Of a stretch of DNA of 64,000 bases, positions 62,005-64,000 are shown piece by piece. The notes under the pieces were generated by a model. That model made no database searches and was not told the origin of the DNA. It saw nothing but the letters and a program-made list of their open reading frames with translations. The first letter of the stretch is position 1. Each line of letters opens with the position of its first letter. Both the position numbers and the translations under genes were made by a program. The stretch lies in NCBI RefSeq assembly GCF_041435015.1, contig NZ_CP107989.1:8866001-8930000 (forward strand). Direction: 5' to 3'. Source of the stretch: Streptomyces canus. GTDB taxonomy: Bacteria; Actinomycetota; Actinomycetes; Streptomycetales; Streptomycetaceae.

Positions 62005-63449
62005 CGGGCCCAGTCGACGGTGAAGACGTTGGCGATGTCGCTCGGCAGGGAGGACGGGACGGTGATGTTGATCTTTCCGTCGCGGCGGGTCCAGCGCAGA
62101 CTGCCGCTCGTGCCGAGCAGTCGAACCCGGGACGCGGCGCTGATGGGGATGTCGCCGGGCACCGAGAGAGTGCCGCTGGGCCTGCCCAGCACGATGATGT
62201 TGAACTTGCCCGGGGAGACGGTGTAGCGGATGCCGAGCGGGCTGCCCTCCTCCTCCGCGCGCACCCAGGGCGTCGATCCGTAGATCGCGGGGCCGTTGAC
62301 CTTCAGCCAGGCGCCGATGTCCTTCAGCCGCTTCTGCATGACCTCGGGGATCGTGCCGTCCGGCCTGGGGCCGATGTTGAGCAGCAGGTTGCCGTTCTTG
62401 CTGACCACGTCGGCGAGCAGCTGGATCAGGAACTCGGAGGTCTTGTAGTCCTCGTCCGGCTCGTGCTTGTTGTAGCCCCAGGAGTAGCCGATGGTCATGC
62501 AGCATTCCCACTTCTGGGGGTCCATCGTGGGGTTGGTGCGCTGCTCGTACGTCGCGAAGTCGAAGTGGGTGTCGAACCGGTCGTTGATCACGACACCCTT
62601 GGGGTGCGTACGGTTCTTGGCCCGGTTGTAGTAGTGGGCCATGGGTTCTTCGCTGCGCCACGGCGGGTTGCCGGTGGGCCGGAACCACTGTCCGTCGGCC
62701 CAGAGCAGCTCCGGGTCGTAGCGGTCGATGATCTCGTACAGCTGCTTGAGCTCGTAGTCGCCGACGTAGTCCTGGACCGGCTTGTAGCCGGTCATCGGGA
62801 TTTCCTGGTCGGTGTAGAAGTTGCGCATCGGCCGGCCGATCGCCGGGTTGAAGAACTCGCCGAGCGAGTAGTACAGGCCCGGCCGCACGGTGCCGCGCTT
62901 GCGGGCCGCGGTCATCAACTCACCGACGAGGTCACGCTTCGGGCCGTACGCCAGGGAGTGACGGTCCGTCACCTTGCTGGGGTAGAGGGCGAATCCGTCG
63001 TGGTGCTTGCTGGTCAGCGCGAAGTACTCGGCGCCCGCCTGCTCGAACAGTCGCACCCAGGAGTCGGGGTCGTACTTCTCGGCCTTGAACTGGGGGATGA
63101 GGTCGTCGTAGGTGACGTTCTCGCCGTAGGTGTCGCGGTGGTACTTCCACTCGGCGCTGTCCTTGGTGCTCTGGTACCACAGGTACCACTCGGAGGCGCT
63201 TCTCGGTGTCGCGCCGCCGATCACCGAGTAGATGCCCCAGTGCACGAAGATGCCGAACTTGGCGTCCTTGTACCAGCGCGGCACCGGGTGGGTGTCGAGG
63301 GATGGCTTGGTGGGCTGGTAGTCGGGGATGCCCGAGGCGGCGACCGTCGCACCCTGGGTGAGGGCCTGGGCGGTGCCGGGCGGGGCCAGCAGCACCGCAC
63401 CGCCGAGGGCGGCAGCGGTGGTCATGAAGTGTCTGCGGTTGACTGCCAT
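62001..63449 (-). CDS. GH29 alpha-L-fucosidase, exported
   Basis: 482 residues. A Tat signal (VNRRHFMTTAAALGGAVLL) ends in AQA. The barrel carries FGIFVHWGIYSV, TSKHHDGFALYPS, and the nucleophile in ELLWADGQW (Asp252). A C-terminal beta-sandwich (Fucosidase_C) ends FTVDWAR. GH29 enzymes release alpha-L-fucose from glycans. AAGAGG precedes the ATG. It follows the partial gene on the right by 11 bp and leads two module cistrons and GH89, an arrangement that suggests joint digestion of fucosylated GlcNAc-containing glycans. Confidence 0.92.
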   Translation of the reverse strand: MAVNRRHFMTTAAALGGAVLLAPPGTAQALTQGATVAASGIPDYQPTKPSLDTHPVPRWYKDAKFGIFVHWGIYSVIGGATPRSASEWYLWYQSTKDSAEWKYHRDTYGENVTYDDLIPQFKAEKYDPDSWVRLFEQAGAEYFALTSKHHDGFALYPSKVTDRHSLAYGPKRDLVGELMTAARKRGTVRPGLYYSLGEFFNPAIGRPMRNFYTDQEIPMTGYKPVQDYVGDYELKQLYEIIDRYDPELLWADGQWFRPTGNPPWRSEEPMAHYYNRAKNRTHPKGVVINDRFDTHFDFATYEQRTNPTMDPQKWECCMTIGYSWGYNKHEPDEDYKTSEFLIQLLADVVSKNGNLLLNIGPRPDGTIPEVMQKRLKDIGAWLKVNGPAIYGSTPWVRAEEEGSPLGIRYTVSPGKFNIIVLGRPSGTLSVPGDIPISAASRVRLLGTSGSLRWTRRDGKINITVPSSLPSDIANVFTVDWAR

Positions 63450-63460
63450 CTATGGGCCTC

Positions 63461-64000
63461 TTACTCGTGGGTGGAGAAGGAGTCGAAGAGTGCGGTCGTG
63501 ATCTGACCGGGGTAGTTGAGGTTGACCGCGCTCGCGACCAGACCCGCCTCGCCGGTGCCGCTCGCGGACGGCACGGTGGCGGTGGCCACCTGCTGCCAGT
63601 CGGTGCCGTCGGAACTGGCGTACGCGGTGTAGCTGGTGCCGTCGCGGACGAGCTTCAGCCAGGCGGGGTGGTACGAACTCCCGCCCCCGGCCCAGGTGTC
63701 GAGCTTCCCGTCACCGTCGCTGTCGGTCAGGAACTCCAGGCCGTACTGCGCGGACATGGTGAGCACCGCGTAACCGCCGGCCTCGGGCGCCGTGAGGTCG
63801 TTGGCCACGGCGATCCCCGCCTTGGCGGACGGGCCGCTGCCGGTCTGACCGATGACCCGGGCGGTCACCGTGCCGGACGGCGGCGCGGCGTCGGCGAGGT
63901 AGACCGCCGCCTTCTCGTCCTTCCAGCCGGACAGGTCCTGGCCGCCCGCCCAGATGGCGAACTGGTCGCCGTTCTGGGCGTATTGGGCCATCTCGGTCGT
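63461..64000 (-). CDS. C-terminal module of a further secreted protein (cut by window edge)
   Basis: The minus-strand frame is open from the stop at 63461 to the window edge (179 residues visible). It is the same concanavalin-like module as in the cistron at 61051-62004: IWAGGQDLSGWKDEKAAVYL, YAVLTMSAQYGLEFLTDSDGDGKLDTWAGGG, PSASGTGEAGLVASAVNLNYPG. The catalytic part, probably another glycosidase, lies beyond 64000. It precedes the fucosidase by 11 bp, so the operon begins outside the window. Confidence 0.85.
   Translation of the reverse strand, partial: TTEMAQYAQNGDQFAIWAGGQDLSGWKDEKAAVYLADAAPPSGTVTARVIGQTGSGPSAKAGIAVANDLTAPEAGGYAVLTMSAQYGLEFLTDSDGDGKLDTWAGGGSSYHPAWLKLVRDGTSYTAYASSDGTDWQQVATATVPSASGTGEAGLVASAVNLNYPGQITTALFDSFSTHE

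Overview
This window reads as a chromosomal stretch of a Streptomyces (or a very close actinomycete). The DNA is very GC-rich with strong third-position G/C bias, GTG starts and 4-base ATGA/GTGA gene overlaps are common, several genes appear leaderless (a TANNNT box 6-8 nt before the start codon), and many products are typical of the genus (DUF5997 with its LysR-like partner, tandem DUF427, an FBP zinc-finger protein, a large ATP-binding LuxR regulator, Tat-exported glycosidases). No rRNA, complete tRNA, CRISPR array, integrase or transposase gene was found. All functional names come from reading motifs and from memory of families; no database search was run.

Layout. 1-9.4 kb: the end of an AraC-type regulator, a decayed membrane-protein remnant, an amidohydrolase, a three-gene minus-strand operon (a third protein with a 9-residue repeat, then a MoxR ATPase, then a metallopeptidase-like/VWA protein), a leaderless cytochrome P450, and a coupled GT4 glycosyltransferase plus unknown protein. 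9.4-23.1 kb: an Old Yellow Enzyme reductase divergent from a MerR regulator across a MerR-type promoter, a class-V PLP enzyme, a tandem DUF427 protein, pyruvate carboxylase, a coupled GH63-like/GH13-like pair, a 14-TM drug exporter and a LuxR regulator. 23.3-36 kb: carbohydrate use. This holds a GH115 alpha-glucuronidase with a LacI-type palindrome at its promoter, an NlpC/P60-like protein whose catalytic Cys is Asn and which carries 15 copies of an 11-residue repeat, an SDR reductase, and a five-gene operon (sugar ABC binding protein, two permeases, 5-dehydro-4-deoxyglucarate dehydratase, glucarate dehydratase). That operon has a clear promoter and two inverted repeats. A fructosamine-kinase-like gene is divergent from it.

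36.1-45.8 kb: the most irregular part. It has two tandem copies of a structured RNA-like element with a compensatory base change, a TerD-domain protein, DUF5997 and an HTH-less LysR-type protein sharing divergent leaderless promoters, a G-quadruplex-type repeat, a GDSL esterase with a TetR regulator and a perfect dyad operator, a truncated GntR/UTRA remnant, a lipoprotein, a lower-GC NucS-like nuclease-fold protein, and the 3' half of a tRNA gene followed by its terminator. 45.8-56.9 kb: a LAL-type LuxR regulator with a BBE-like flavoprotein, a HAD phosphatase, an Lrp regulator divergent from an FUSC membrane protein, a beta-propeller lactonase, a CbiX-like protein without the usual His, a BadF-type sugar kinase and uracil-DNA glycosylase. 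57-64 kb: a minus-strand glycan-degrading operon (GH29 alpha-fucosidase, two cistrons that encode only accessory modules, GH89 alpha-N-acetylglucosaminidase), which continues off the right edge.

Inferred connections: GH115 would release (4-O-methyl)glucuronate from xylan, and the neighbouring aldarate operon would import and degrade an oxidised sugar acid to 2-oxoglutarate semialdehyde. The GH29/GH89 operon would trim fucosylated, GlcNAc-containing glycans, and the BadF-type kinase nearby could phosphorylate a released amino sugar.
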